Shown: positions 1 through 8,825, numbered from the stretch's first letter. The stretch is DNA of 64,000 nt from Sphingomonadaceae bacterium 3R27E2-A (GCA_005503165.1 SCNT01000020.1:1-64000); one strand, 5' to 3'. Program-made: numbers and translations. The notes: a model not told the origin generated them from the letters alone.

Positions 1-48
1 CTTCAACACCCCGATGATCTGCTCTTCCGAAAACCTCAAACGCTTCAT
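1..48 (-). CDS. IS3-family transposase OrfA, N-terminal fragment
   Basis: Only the first 16 codons lie in the window (MKRLRFSEEQIIGVLK). This N-terminus is typical of the HTH-containing OrfA of IS3-family elements of the IS407/IS1-like OrfAB group. The ATG is at 48 and the gene runs off the left edge. It reads inward from the element end near base 108, as expected for OrfA close to the left inverted repeat. The family call rests on the short N-terminal motif only. Confidence 0.7.
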   Translation of the reverse strand, partial: MKRLRFSEEQIIGVLK

Positions 49-108
49 CTGTCCGTCCTTCCTTCAAGACCGGACTCTAATCACTGTTGGAGGAAAATCA
101 GGGGGTCA
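1..108. mobile_element. Terminal part of an IS3-type insertion sequence
   Basis: The stretch between the OrfA start and base 108 ends in GGGGGTCA, which on the other strand reads TGACCCCC, the TG...CA end expected of IS3-family elements. Directly after it a coding fragment resumes without a start codon (110-175), so the element appears to have inserted into a gene. The other end and any 3-4 bp target duplication lie outside the window. Confidence 0.6.
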
Positions 109-109
109 C

Positions 110-175
110 GTCAGCGCCAAGGGCGATACGCTCGAAGGCTTCGATCCCGAGGCGTGGACCGGCAAGAAGATGTGA
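110..175 (+). pseudogene. 3' remnant of a gene cut by the insertion sequence
   Basis: An open frame without a start reads ...AKGDTLEGFDPEAWTGKKM and stops at TGA 173-175. It begins right at the IS end and is followed within 40 bp by a strong intrinsic terminator, so it looks like the true C-terminus of a highly expressed gene whose upstream part is beyond the element. I do not recognise the protein from this short tail. Confidence 0.45.
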
Positions 176-213
176 GCCCTGCCGCCTGCCCTGCGGCGAC
201 GACGGGACGGGGA

Positions 214-241
214 GGGAGCGGCGCTTGCCGCTCCCTTTTTT
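214..241 (+). terminator. Intrinsic terminator after the IS-interrupted gene
   Basis: A perfect 9-bp GC stem (GGGAGCGGC / GCCGCTCCC) with a GCTT loop is followed by six T. This is a textbook rho-independent terminator, 38 bp after the truncated gene's stop codon. Confidence 0.85.
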
Positions 242-289
242 GCTGCGGGCGCGGCGCCGGCCCGGGGGTGGCGAGCGGCGATTGCCGGT

Positions 290-343
290 CCTCCCTGCGG
301 CGCGGCCGTGGGGAGGGGGACCGCCCAGAGGGCGGTGGCGGGA
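290..343. repeat. Dispersed GC-rich palindrome (CTCCCTGCGG... type)
   Basis: The segment CTCCCTGCGGCG..CCG.GGGGAGG followed by GGGACCGCCC.AGAGGGCGGTGG recurs almost unchanged at about 59025-59075. It is a REP-like dispersed repeat in the leader region of the restriction-modification gene. The rest of the 277-bp gap between the terminator and base 452 shows nothing further that I can name. Confidence 0.6.
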
Positions 344-452
344 CGGCCGCCCGAAACCGCCGCGCAAGACCTCTGCCCCGCCCCGTCGCGGCGCTTGCCC
401 CTTGGCGCGCGAATCCGCTTCGTCTAGCGTCGTGTCGTCATAAGGGGGCGGC

Positions 453-3410
453 ATGCGACTGAGTTGGGACGAGATCAAACGCCGCGCCAAGGCGTTCAGC
501 GAAGAGTGGCGCGATGCCCATTATGAAAAGGGCGAAACGCAAAGCTTCTACAACGACTTCTTCGACATTTTCGGCATCAAGCGCCGCACCGTCGCCGTCT
601 ACGAGCAGCGCGTCAAACTGCTCGGCAACAAGCACGGCTTCATGGACCTGTTCTGGCCGCGCACACTACTGATCGAGCAGAAGAGCAGTCGCCTCGACCT
701 CGGCAAGGCGCAGGGGCAGGCGCTCTCCTATGTCGAGGGCCTGCATCCGACCGAACAGCCGCGCTGGGTGCTCACCTGCGATTTCCAGAATTGGCGCCTG
801 CTCGATCTCGACACCGGGACCGAACTCAAATTCCACCTCAAGGATCTGCACAAGCATATCACCGCCTTCGACTTCATGCTCGGGCGGCGCGTCAGCTTCG
901 AAAATCAGGCCGGGGTGACGATCAAGGCGGCGGAGCTGATGGGCAAGCTCCACGACGCGCTCGAAGAGGCGGGCTATACCGGGCACGATCTTGAACAATT
1001 CCTCGTTCGCATCCTCTTTTGCCTGTTCGCCGACGACACCGGTATTTTTCAGCCCAAGGACATCTTCCTCCAGCTGATCGACAACGACACACGCCCCGAC
1101 GGCAGCGACACCGGCATGCTGCTCAGCCAGCTGTTCGACGTCCTCGACACGCCCGAGGGTGAAAGGCAGCGCGGTCTCTCGGCCGAACTCGACGCCTTTC
1201 CCTATGTGAACGGCGACGTCTTCGCCGGCCCCCTGCGCATCCCGCAATTCGACCAGAAGATGCGCGAGCATCTGCTCGACGCCGCTCGCCACGACTGGTC
1301 GGGCGTCTCGCCCGCGATTTTCGGATCGCTGTTCCAGTCGGTGATGGATGCCAAGGAGCGCCGGGCAAAGGGCGCGCATTACACGACCGAGGCCAATATC
1401 CTGAAGGTCATCGGCCCGCTCTTCCTCGACGATCTGAAGGACGAACTGGCAAGGTTGAAGGCGCGCCGCACCGGCCGCGACGCCGCGCTTCGAGAGTTTC
1501 TCCACCGGTTGACGCGCCTGACCTTTTTCGATCCGGCCTGCGGCTGCGGCAATTTCCTCGTCGTCACCTATCGCGAAATTCGGCGCGTCGAGCTGGAAGC
1601 GCTGAAATTGCTCTATGGCGATCAGGCAAGCTTCACGGTCGCGGGCATGAACCGCGTCACCGTCGACCAGTTCTTCGGCATCGAATATGAAGAATTCCCG
1701 GCGCGCATCGCCGAGGTCGCGATGTGGATGATGGACCATATCGCCAATAACGAGATCAACGAGGCCTTCGGCATCAACTATGCGAATATCCCGCTGAAAG
1801 GATCGCCGCACATCCTCCACGGCGACGCGCTCGAGGTCGATTGGGCGACCCTGCTGCCGCCCGAAAAATGCAGCTACATCATGGGCAATCCGCCCTTCGT
1901 CGGCGCCAAGTTCCAGAGCGAGTTTCAGCGCGCGCAGGTGCGCCGCATCGCCAATCTGGGCGGCAGCGGCGGTACGCTCGACTATGTTGCGGCATGGTTC
2001 ATCAAGGCGGGACAATATCTGAACGGCGCCTCATCCCCCCTCCCCTTCAGGGGAGGGGACGGGGGTGGGGGCTCGCGTCCTGACGTGGCGCAGACCGATG
2101 GCCCCCACCCCAACCCCTCCCCTGAAGGGGAGGGGCTTAAAAGGTCCAACCGCCGCATCCGCATCGCCTTCGTCTCGACCAATTCGATCACCCAGGGCGA
2201 ACAGGTGGCCCAGCTCTGGCCGATCCTCTTCGACCGCTCCGGCCTCGAAATCGCCTTCGCGCACCGCACCTTCAGCTGGGGCAGCGAAGCGCGCGGCAAG
2301 GCGCATGTCCATGTCGTCATCATCGGCCTCGCGCATCGCGACCATGTGCCCGACGAGAAAAGGCTGTTCAGCTATCCCGACATCAAGGGCGATCCGGTCG
2401 AGAGCCGGCATGGGGCGCTTACCGCGTACCTGTTCGATGCGCGAAACGTGGCGAACCGCCATTTACTAGTCAAAGAAGAAAGCAAACCGATAAACGGTGG
2501 TCGCCCTCTAACGATTGGCTCGAAGCCGGTCGATGGCGGCTACCTTATCTTCGACCCTTCCGAGCGTGCGGAGCTTCTTGAGGCGCATCCCGATGCCGCG
2601 GTTCTGTTGCGTCCGTTCATTGGAGCCGAGGAATATCTACACGGGGCCGACCGTTGGATTTTGGCGCTCCAGCAAGCTGACCCTGCATTAGTTCGTGGCA
2701 TTCCCCCCGTTCTTGAGCGCCTACGGAAAGTCCGCGCTTTCCGGAAGGGCGAAATCAATTCAAAGCGAAGCGCCCCGGAGAAGGCGATCAAAGAAAAGGG
2801 AATTACGGCTACGGCACTTGCCGACAATCCGAGCGCTTTCCATGTCACAAGAATTCCTGAAAGCCCGTTTTTACTGTTCCCACGACATACATCTGAACGG
2901 CGCAATTATGCCCCCATAGGCTGGTTAGTTCCTCCCGCAATTCCGAGCGACGCAACGATCCTTCTCGACATAGCAACCGTTTACGATTTCGGCATCCTAA
3001 TGAGCCGCGCTCACATGGCTTGGCTCGGTCACATGGGTGGTCGGCTGAAGAGTGACTTTCGGTACTCAATCGGTCTCGTCTACAACACCTTCCCATGGCC
3101 TGACGCCACCCCCGCGCAGCGGACCAAGATCGAAACCCTCGCCCAGGCCGTCCTCGACGCGCGCGCCGCGCATCCGACCTCCAGCCTTGCCGATCTCTAC
3201 GATCCCGACACCATGCCGGGCAATTTGCGCAAGGCGCATGCCGCGCTCGATGCTGCGGTCGACAAACTCTATCGCGCCGCCCCCTTCGCTTCCGACCGCG
3301 ACCGCGTCGAACATCTCTTCGGCCGCTACGAAGCGTTGGTGAACCCCCTCGAACGCGAGGCGGCGAAGCAGAACCGGCGCGTCGAGCGCAAGGCGGCGAA
3401 GCGCGACTGA
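453..3410 (+). CDS. MmeI-like (type IIL/IIG) restriction-modification enzyme
   Basis: Single-chain endonuclease and adenine-N6 DNA methyltransferase of 985 aa (MmeI itself is about 919). The N-terminal PD-(D/E)XK nuclease shows D65...E75-Q-K77 in a FMDLFWPRTLLIEQK context very like MmeI. A helical spacer follows. Methyltransferase motif I is D360-PACGCGNF and motif IV is N479-PPF. The C-terminal third should hold the target recognition domain. Cutting and protection come from one protein, so no partner gene is needed, and none is seen. The ATG has an AAGGGGG ribosome site. Two oddities: residues of about 528-562 are encoded by a paired palindromic repeat, and about 2460-3060 is clearly AT-richer than the flanks. 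Whether the repeat-encoded insert leaves the enzyme active cannot be told from sequence. Confidence 0.88.
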   Translation: MRLSWDEIKRRAKAFSEEWRDAHYEKGETQSFYNDFFDIFGIKRRTVAVYEQRVKLLGNKHGFMDLFWPRTLLIEQKSSRLDLGKAQGQALSYVEGLHPTEQPRWVLTCDFQNWRLLDLDTGTELKFHLKDLHKHITAFDFMLGRRVSFENQAGVTIKAAELMGKLHDALEEAGYTGHDLEQFLVRILFCLFADDTGIFQPKDIFLQLIDNDTRPDGSDTGMLLSQLFDVLDTPEGERQRGLSAELDAFPYVNGDVFAGPLRIPQFDQKMREHLLDAARHDWSGVSPAIFGSLFQSVMDAKERRAKGAHYTTEANILKVIGPLFLDDLKDELARLKARRTGRDAALREFLHRLTRLTFFDPACGCGNFLVVTYREIRRVELEALKLLYGDQASFTVAGMNRVTVDQFFGIEYEEFPARIAEVAMWMMDHIANNEINEAFGINYANIPLKGSPHILHGDALEVDWATLLPPEKCSYIMGNPPFVGAKFQSEFQRAQVRRIANLGGSGGTLDYVAAWFIKAGQYLNGASSPLPFRGGDGGGGSRPDVAQTDGPHPNPSPEGEGLKRSNRRIRIAFVSTNSITQGEQVAQLWPILFDRSGLEIAFAHRTFSWGSEARGKAHVHVVIIGLAHRDHVPDEKRLFSYPDIKGDPVESRHGALTAYLFDARNVANRHLLVKEESKPINGGRPLTIGSKPVDGGYLIFDPSERAELLEAHPDAAVLLRPFIGAEEYLHGADRWILALQQADPALVRGIPPVLERLRKVRAFRKGEINSKRSAPEKAIKEKGITATALADNPSAFHVTRIPESPFLLFPRHTSERRNYAPIGWLVPPAIPSDATILLDIATVYDFGILMSRAHMAWLGHMGGRLKSDFRYSIGLVYNTFPWPDATPAQRTKIETLAQAVLDARAAHPTSSLADLYDPDTMPGNLRKAHAALDAAVDKLYRAAPFASDRDRVEHLFGRYEALVNPLEREAAKQNRRVERKAAKRD
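2035..2138. repeat. Family A palindrome pair, in frame inside the R-M gene
   Basis: Two inverted copies of the CCTCCCCTTCAGGGGAGG palindrome (2037-2058 and 2114-2135) face each other across a spacer with inner arms GGGTGGGGGCT and GGCCCCCACCCC. The reading frame of the host gene stays open and gives a Pro/Gly-rich insert ending [11 protein letters not shown], between the methyltransferase motif IV block and the conserved FVSTNSI segment. Confidence 0.85.
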
Positions 3411-3635
3411 CCTTCGCGCGAAAAACCGCTTTCCTAATAAATTCCGCTATGCCACCTCCCGGCGATGGCTCCTTCTTCCCGCCTCCTCCGCCAGCGCCGC
3501 GCGGGGGGCGATGCGGCGGCGAAGAAGGGGGGTACGTAGCGTGACCTTTGTGACCTTTGGAATAAAATTACGCGACTCGCGCGGCGCCCTCCACTCCCTG
3601 CTGACAGCGGGTCTTTCCGCTGCTAACGGGCCGCG

Positions 3636-5459
3636 ATGACTACTCCCCTTTCGCATATCCGCAATTTTTCGATCATCGCGCATATCGACCACGGCAAATC
3701 CACGCTCGCCGACCGGCTGATCCAGTTCACCGGCGGGCTGACCGCGCGCGAGATGTCGGCGCAGGTGCTCGACAACATGGACATCGAAAAGGAGCGCGGG
3801 ATCACCATCAAGGCGCAGACGGTGCGCCTGTCGTACAAGGCGCATGACGGCGAGACCTATCAGCTCAACCTGATGGACACGCCCGGCCATGTCGACTTCG
3901 CCTATGAAGTGTCGCGCAGCCTCGCCGCGTGCGAGGGCGCGCTGCTCGTCGTCGACGCGGCGCAGGGGGTCGAGGCGCAGACGCTCGCCAACGTCTATCA
4001 GTCGATCGAGCACGATCACGAGATCGTGCCCGTGATCAACAAGATCGACCTGCCCGCGGCCGACGTCGACAAGGTGAAGACCGAGATCGAGGACATCATC
4101 GGCCTGCCCGCCGACGACGCGGTGCTCGCGTCGGCCAAGTCGGGGATCGGCATCGAGGAATGCCTCGAGGCGATCGTGACGAAGATCCCGCCGCCCAAGG
4201 GCGACGCCGCGGCGCCGCTGCTCGCGATGCTCGTCGACAGCTGGTACGATCCCTATCTCGGCGTCGTCATCCTCGTCCGCGTCGTCGACGGCACGCTCAG
4301 GAAGGGCCAGCAGATCAAGTTCATGCAGGCGGGCACCACCCACCTGATCGACCGCGTCGGCTGCTTCACCCCCAAGCGCGAGGAGCTGACCGAGATCGGC
4401 GCGGGCGAGATCGGCTTCATCACCGCGCAGATCAAGGACGTCGCGCAGGCGCGCGTCGGCGACACCGTCACCGACGCGAAGAAGCCCGCCGCGGCGCCGC
4501 TGCCGGGGTTCAAGGAAGTCCAGCCGGTCGTCTTCTGCGGCCTGTTCCCGACCGACGCCAACGACTTCGAAAAGCTCCGCGAGAGCATCCAGAAACTGCG
4601 GCTCAACGACGCCTCCTTCTCGTTCGAGATGGAGAGCAGCGCCGCGCTCGGCTTCGGCTTCCGCTGCGGTTTCCTCGGCCTCCTCCACCTCGAGATCATC
4701 CAGGAGCGGCTCAGCCGCGAATATGACCTCGACCTCATCACCACCGCGCCGTCGGTGGTCTACAAGTTGAAGCTCGGCCACACCAGGAACGAGGCGGCCA
4801 AGGAGATCGAGCTCCACAACCCCGCCGACATGCCCGACCCCAACCGCATCGACGAGATCCAGGAACCGTGGATCGAGGCGGTGATCTATGTCCCCGACGA
4901 CTATCTCGGCCCGATCCTGAAGCTCTGCCAGGACCGCCGCGGCATCCAGAAGAACCTGACCTATGTCGGCGGCCGCGCGCAGATCACCTATGAACTGCCG
5001 CTCAACGAAGTGGTGTTCGACTTCTACGACCGCCTGAAGAGCATCAGCCGCGGCTATGCGTCGTTCGACTATCACCAGATCGGCCACCGCCCCGGCGACC
5101 TCGTCAAGATGAGCATCCTCGTCAACAACGAGCCGGTCGATGCGCTCAGCATGATCGTGCATCGCGGCTCGGCGGAAAGCCGCGGCCGCGGCATGTGCGA
5201 GCGCTTGAAGGACCTGATCCCGCGCCACATGTTCAAGATCCCGATCCAGGCGGCGATCGGCGGCAAGGTCATCGCCCGCGAAACCATCGCCGCGCTGCGC
5301 AAGGACGTGACCGCCAAATGCTACGGCGGCGACGCGACCCGCAAGAAGAAGCTCCTCGAAAAGCAGAAAGAGGGCAAGAAGCGGATGCGCGAATATGGCA
5401 ACGTCAACATCCCGCAGGAGGCGTTCATCGCCGCGCTGCGGATGGGCGACGACGCCTGA
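3636..5459 (+). CDS. lepA: Elongation factor 4 (LepA)
   Basis: Translational GTPase that remodels ribosome-tRNA complexes; 607 aa against about 599 in E. coli. G1 is AHIDHGKST (15-23), G3 DTPGH (81-85), G4 NKID (135-138). The EF-G-like domains and the LepA-specific lysine-rich C-terminus ([16 protein letters not shown]) follow. The 225-bp gap upstream holds a tandem GTGACCTTT motif at about 3541-3559 and an AT-rich AATAAAATTA, possibly the promoter, but no clear hexamers. The long antisense open frame over this gene is a GC artefact. Confidence 0.98.
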   Translation: MTTPLSHIRNFSIIAHIDHGKSTLADRLIQFTGGLTAREMSAQVLDNMDIEKERGITIKAQTVRLSYKAHDGETYQLNLMDTPGHVDFAYEVSRSLAACEGALLVVDAAQGVEAQTLANVYQSIEHDHEIVPVINKIDLPAADVDKVKTEIEDIIGLPADDAVLASAKSGIGIEECLEAIVTKIPPPKGDAAAPLLAMLVDSWYDPYLGVVILVRVVDGTLRKGQQIKFMQAGTTHLIDRVGCFTPKREELTEIGAGEIGFITAQIKDVAQARVGDTVTDAKKPAAAPLPGFKEVQPVVFCGLFPTDANDFEKLRESIQKLRLNDASFSFEMESSAALGFGFRCGFLGLLHLEIIQERLSREYDLDLITTAPSVVYKLKLGHTRNEAAKEIELHNPADMPDPNRIDEIQEPWIEAVIYVPDDYLGPILKLCQDRRGIQKNLTYVGGRAQITYELPLNEVVFDFYDRLKSISRGYASFDYHQIGHRPGDLVKMSILVNNEPVDALSMIVHRGSAESRGRGMCERLKDLIPRHMFKIPIQAAIGGKVIARETIAALRKDVTAKCYGGDATRKKKLLEKQKEGKKRMREYGNVNIPQEAFIAALRMGDDA

Positions 5460-5475
5460 CCGGCCGGTTGCCAGC

Positions 5476-6072
5476 TTGAGGCCGCTCAGCCAGATCGCGG
5501 TCCACAGCCGGCTGGCCGACGGCACCGCGGTGTGCCTGCGCACGATCACCCCCGACGACGCGCCCCTGCTGCGGCAGGGGATCGCGACGCTGTCGGCCGA
5601 GGCGCGCTACCTGCGCTTCTTCTCGCCCGCGCCGGCGCTGCCCGATCCGGTGATCGCGCGGCTGGTCGACGTCGACGGGCACGACCATATCGCGTGGGGC
5701 GCGCTGTGCACCGAATGCGAGGGCACCCCGGCGATCGGCGCGGTGCATGCGGTGCGCGCGGCGGAGGGCGGGCCGGTGGGGGAATATTCGGTCGCGGTGC
5801 TCGACGATTTCCAGGGGCTGGGGCTGGCGCGGATGATGACCGCGGCGCTGCTGATCCAGTGCCGCGCCGAGGGGCTGTGCACGCTCGAGGTGCATATGCT
5901 CACCGAAAATGCGGCGGCGAAGCGGCTGGTCAAGGCGCTGGGGGCCGAATGGACCGGGGCGAGCGCGGGGGTCGCGGACTACCGGCTCGACGTGGCGGCG
6001 GCGCTGGCGGCGCTGCGCGCGGATGCGGACGCGCGGGGCGTGCAGGATGTGTTCGCGGCGCTTGGCGGATGA
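5476..6072 (+). CDS. GNAT-family N-acetyltransferase
   Basis: A 198-aa acetyl-CoA-dependent acyltransferase of unknown substrate. It has the GNAT core GEYSVAVLDDFQGLGLARMM (acetyl-CoA loop, QGLGLA) and a second conserved segment LTENAAAKRLVKALGAEW. The resemblance is to the GNAT domain appended to acyl-CoA synthetase-like Pat proteins, but no ATP-grasp part is present. No ATG fits; TTG at 5476, 16 bp after the lepA stop, is the best start because anything further upstream would run inside lepA. Probably co-transcribed with lepA. Confidence 0.75.
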   Translation: MRPLSQIAVHSRLADGTAVCLRTITPDDAPLLRQGIATLSAEARYLRFFSPAPALPDPVIARLVDVDGHDHIAWGALCTECEGTPAIGAVHAVRAAEGGPVGEYSVAVLDDFQGLGLARMMTAALLIQCRAEGLCTLEVHMLTENAAAKRLVKALGAEWTGASAGVADYRLDVAAALAALRADADARGVQDVFAALGG

Positions 6073-6252
6073 GGGGGATGTTGGGGAGAGAACGGCCTGC
6101 CGCCGCGCGGCTGGGTCGCGTACCGCGCCGCGTCAGGCCGTGACGCATGGTCGCGCTGTCGCCCCACCCTGTGTCGCGAGTCGCCATACGCCTTTTCGGG
6201 GTGAATTGAAATTGAAACTATGTCAGGTCCGCGGGCCGCGAGGAGGATGAGG

Positions 6253-7152
6253 ATGCGATATCTGGCCTGGGCGGCGCTGGCGCTCGCCGCCTGCTCGTCG
6301 CCCGCGGGGACGCAGGAGAGCGCCGTGCCGCAAAAGCCAATCATGAGCTGGGGCGACTTGCTGGGGCGGGCGCAGCCGAAGCCCGACGCGACGCTGCGCT
6401 ATGGCGCCGATGCGCTGCAGGTCGTCGATGTCTGGAAACCCGAGGGTGCGGGACCGCATCCCGCGGTGATCATGATCCACGGCGGCTGCTGGCAGACGTC
6501 GGTGGCGGGGCGCGACATCATGAACTGGATCGCCGACGATTTGCGGTCGCACGGGATCGGCGTGTGGAACATCGAATATCGCGGCGTCGACCGCGGCGGC
6601 GGGTATCCGGGAACCTATGAAGATGTCGGCGCGGCGGCGGATCTGTTCGCGGTCGAGGGAACGAAGCAGGGGCTGAGGACCGATGGACCGCGGATCGCGA
6701 TCGGGCATAGCGCGGGCGGGCATCTGGCGCTGTGGCTGGCGCGGCGGCCGGGGCTGGCGGCAGGCGATGCGCTGCGGGGGCCGCATCCGGTGCGGATCGA
6801 CCTCGCGATCAGCCAGGGCGGGCTCCCCGATCTGCGCGCGGGGGCGGCGAGCAGCGGCCATGCCTGCGGCAGCGCGGCGCCCGCGGCGATGGCGGGGGGC
6901 GATTTTGCGCGGACCTCGCCGCCCGAGATGCCGCTGGGCCCGGCGCGCGAGCTGCAGTTCCACAACGACCGCGACGGCGTCGCGCCACCCAATGTCGCGC
7001 GCGCCTATGCCGCGGCGATGGCGGAGCGCGGCGGCGCGGCGGACGTGGTGACGACGGGCGACGAGGGGCATGTCGAATTGATCGCGCCCGACAGCGTCAG
7101 CTGGGGCAAGCAGCGTGCGGCCCTATTGTTGGCGCTGGGCATGGCGAAGTGA
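6253..7152 (+). CDS. Alpha/beta-hydrolase lipoprotein (esterase-like)
   Basis: A 299-aa secreted serine hydrolase. The start at 6253 is preceded by GGAGG with 6-bp spacing and gives the lipoprotein signal MRYLAWAALALAAC, so it should be lipid-anchored at the cell surface or periplasmic face. HGG oxyanion motif (IHGGCW), nucleophile elbow GHSAGG with Ser at residue 153, catalytic His in GDEGHVEL near the C-terminus. The fold group matches BD-FAE/kynurenine formamidase-like esterases; the substrate is unknown. Two in-frame ATGs upstream (6220, 6247) are less well placed. Confidence 0.8.
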   Translation: MRYLAWAALALAACSSPAGTQESAVPQKPIMSWGDLLGRAQPKPDATLRYGADALQVVDVWKPEGAGPHPAVIMIHGGCWQTSVAGRDIMNWIADDLRSHGIGVWNIEYRGVDRGGGYPGTYEDVGAAADLFAVEGTKQGLRTDGPRIAIGHSAGGHLALWLARRPGLAAGDALRGPHPVRIDLAISQGGLPDLRAGAASSGHACGSAAPAAMAGGDFARTSPPEMPLGPARELQFHNDRDGVAPPNVARAYAAAMAERGGAADVVTTGDEGHVELIAPDSVSWGKQRAALLLALGMAK

Positions 7153-7372
7153 CGATGCTTGCCGACGCGCCGGCGCATGGCGCCGCCGATCGTCTCGCCG
7201 GCAATCCCCCGGATATCTAGTCCCTCCCGCCGCCGTGGGTCGCAGGGCGGCGACGGGAGGGTGGTGCGTGGCCGGATCGGCTTTCCCCGTCCACAAAGCG
7301 GGGTTAACCGCGTTCGCGGCACGCGCCCGTGACGCGCGTCACAGGCGCGAAAAAAATGTCGCCCGCACGACA

Positions 7373-7401
7373 AAGGGCGCCGGAAATCGACCGGCGCCCT
7401 T
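7373..7401 (-). terminator. Hairpin downstream of the small acidic lipoprotein
   Basis: An 11-bp perfect stem AAGGGCGCCGG / CCGGCGCCCTT with a 7-nt loop lies 30 bp after the stop of the minus-strand lipoprotein. The T tail is short, so it may also stop transcription from the plus-strand esterase. Nothing else is visible in the 278-bp gap. Confidence 0.55.
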
Positions 7402-7430
7402 CACCCTGCCCTTTAGGGGAGGCAGCCCTG

Positions 7431-7706
7431 TTACTTTTTTTGCGTGTCGCCGACGCCCGTTTCCGACGGGGCGATCTCGCCATTGTCGTCCATGGCGTTC
7501 GCCTTTTCTTCGCCCTGTTCCTCGACGACATCGGCCTTCTGTTCCATGGCCTCCTTGGCCGCGCCGTCGGGCATGGCGTCGGCCTGATCATCGATGGCTT
7601 CTGCCTGGGCCTCGGCCTGATCCTCGACCTTGTCGGCCGCGGGGCTCTGGCACGCGCCCAGCGCGAGGGCCGAAGTGGCGGCGAGGGTGATGAACAATTT
7701 ACGCAT
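7431..7706 (-). CDS. Small acidic lipoprotein, unknown function
   Basis: 91 aa with a lipoprotein signal (MRKLFITLAATSALALGAC). The mature part is a run of Glu, Asp, Ala and Gln (EDQAEAQAEAIDDQADAM...) that should form an acidic helix or be disordered. No known domain. Such proteins are common in sphingomonads as envelope lipoproteins; any role is inference. It is flanked by its own terminator and a 304-bp upstream gap. Confidence 0.75.
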   Translation of the reverse strand: MRKLFITLAATSALALGACQSPAADKVEDQAEAQAEAIDDQADAMPDGAAKEAMEQKADVVEEQGEEKANAMDDNGEIAPSETGVGDTQKK

Positions 7707-7960
7707 AATGAGTGACTCCCAAGGTTGACTGGGGGCTTAACGCCGGGTGAACGCTTGGGTTGCAAAGAAAATGTCAAATGGCGGGAAACATGGGGCTTTA
7801 TGGCAATGGCTTGTGACAATGACGGGTAGGGCGAGGGCGGTCTCCCCAATCTGCAAATCCCTCGCGGGGGCACCGCGCACGAGGTCTGCCCCTAAAGCGA
7901 TCGCGGGCAATATCGAGGTCGCTCTCAACCTCGCCTGAGACTGCGCGTCGACGACGTAAA

Positions 7961-7987
7961 AAAAAAGGGCGCCCGCGGGCGCCCTTT
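7961..7987 (-). terminator. Terminator of the sciP transcript
   Basis: On the minus strand an 8-bp stem GGGCGCCC with a GC loop is followed by a run of T (AAAAAAAAA on the plus strand ending at 7966). It sits 24 bp after the sciP stop codon. The rest of the 7707-8010 gap has no convincing gene. Confidence 0.8.
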
Positions 7988-8010
7988 CCCTTCTTTTGTC
8001 GCGCCCGCGA

Positions 8011-8316
8011 TCAGAAGCGCTGCTGGCGCTCGTAGAGGTCGCGGTAGTGCTGGATGCGCGTGACGCGCAGCCCCGGCATGCCGCTGCGATCGATCGACCG
8101 CTGCCAGCTCGCAAATTCCTCGAGCGTGAGCGAATAGCGCTCGCACACCTCGTCGACGGTCAGCAAGCCGCCGTTGACCGCCGCGACCACCTCGGCCTTG
8201 CGGCGAACCACCCAGCGGGTGGTGTTCGCCGGCGGCAGCGAGTCGAGCGTCAGCGGTTCCCCGAGGGGGCCGATGACCTGTGCCGGACGGATTTTCTGAT
8301 TTTCGATCATATTCAT
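8011..8316 (-). CDS. sciP: DUF1153 protein, SciP-like CtrA inhibitor
   Basis: 101 aa. It carries the whole DUF1153 signature: VIGPLGEPLTLDSLPP, then RWVVRRKAEVVAAVNGGLL and the helix-turn-helix segment DEVCERYSLTLEEFASWQ. In Caulobacter the homologue SciP binds CtrA and blocks activation of CtrA-dependent promoters in the swarmer stage. Assignment is by recalled family resemblance; regulation in this organism is inferred. The ATG at 8316 overlaps the stop of the upstream gene (ATGA); ATG 8310 is an alternative start. The strong terminator downstream marks the operon end. Confidence 0.85.
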   Translation of the reverse strand: MNMIENQKIRPAQVIGPLGEPLTLDSLPPANTTRWVVRRKAEVVAAVNGGLLTVDEVCERYSLTLEEFASWQRSIDRSGMPGLRVTRIQHYRDLYERQQRF

Positions 8317-8693
8317 TCCACTTTTTCGCCGTCGGACAGGGGGGCATCCGACGGGAGAATGTCTACGGTGGAGGAGTTCAACATCGGCTGAAATCCTCTG
8401 GTAAACAGGTCGTTCATGGTTTCGGACAGGCCGGTCACTTCTTCCGACAAGTCGAAGAAGCGCGTCGGTCGCGGGCCGAACGCGGCGTCGCCCGCGAGGG
8501 TTCCGCAGAGCATCGCGCGGCGCTGCGACGCGGGATCGTGACGCGCCTCATGGACGTCCAGCGTCTGCAACAGGCCGGCGGTCGGCAGCATCGCCTGGCG
8601 CGCCCCCGACACCGCCAGGATGATATCGAAGCCGGGCTTCGACAGGCTGGCGGCACCGGCGAGGCGCGGAAGATCGGACGGGTCGAGGTTCAT
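8313..8693 (-). CDS. Unknown protein co-translated with sciP
   Basis: 126 aa, no signal peptide and no domain I recognise. Leu/Ala-rich N-terminus with a hydrophobic PGFDIILAVSGARQAM segment, then a polar C-terminus. Its stop overlaps the sciP start by 4 bp, so translation is probably coupled and a function near cell-cycle control is possible. It is divergent from mnmA across 132 bp that contain a hairpin (CCCCCGTCA...TGACAGGGGG) and a weak CtrA-like box at 8749-8764. Confidence 0.65.
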   Translation of the reverse strand: MNLDPSDLPRLAGAASLSKPGFDIILAVSGARQAMLPTAGLLQTLDVHEARHDPASQRRAMLCGTLAGDAAFGPRPTRFFDLSEEVTGLSETMNDLFTRGFQPMLNSSTVDILPSDAPLSDGEKVE

Positions 8694-8748
8694 GCCGCCG
8701 GTCTACCGAGGACCGACTAAGGTCCAGTAAATGCCCATTTCATGGCTC

Positions 8749-8764
8749 GTTAGCGAAGCTTAAC
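8749..8764 (-). promoter_or_regulatory. Weak CtrA-like box upstream of the sciP operon
   Basis: GTTAAGCTTCGCTAAC on the minus strand resembles the alphaproteobacterial CtrA site TTAA-N7-TTAA, but the spacing is one base short and one base differs. It lies 56 bp upstream of the first gene of the sciP pair. It is listed only because of the CtrA link of SciP. Confidence 0.25.
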
Positions 8765-8825
8765 CCCCGTCAATATCTTGACAGGGGGCGCGGAAAAGCT
8801 GGCATTTTTGCATCATCGTCCCTAG

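Noticed and set aside
666-2015. 449-codon antisense frame within the restriction enzyme gene
   Set aside because: Mirror of the sense codons; no start signals or known motifs.
3447-5549. 700-codon open frame antisense to lepA
   Set aside because: Composition-driven mirror of lepA in GC-rich DNA, with no domain; lepA is certain on the other strand.
7737-8114. Minus- and plus-strand frames in the gap before sciP
   Set aside because: No ribosome site or homology, and they overlap the sciP terminator.
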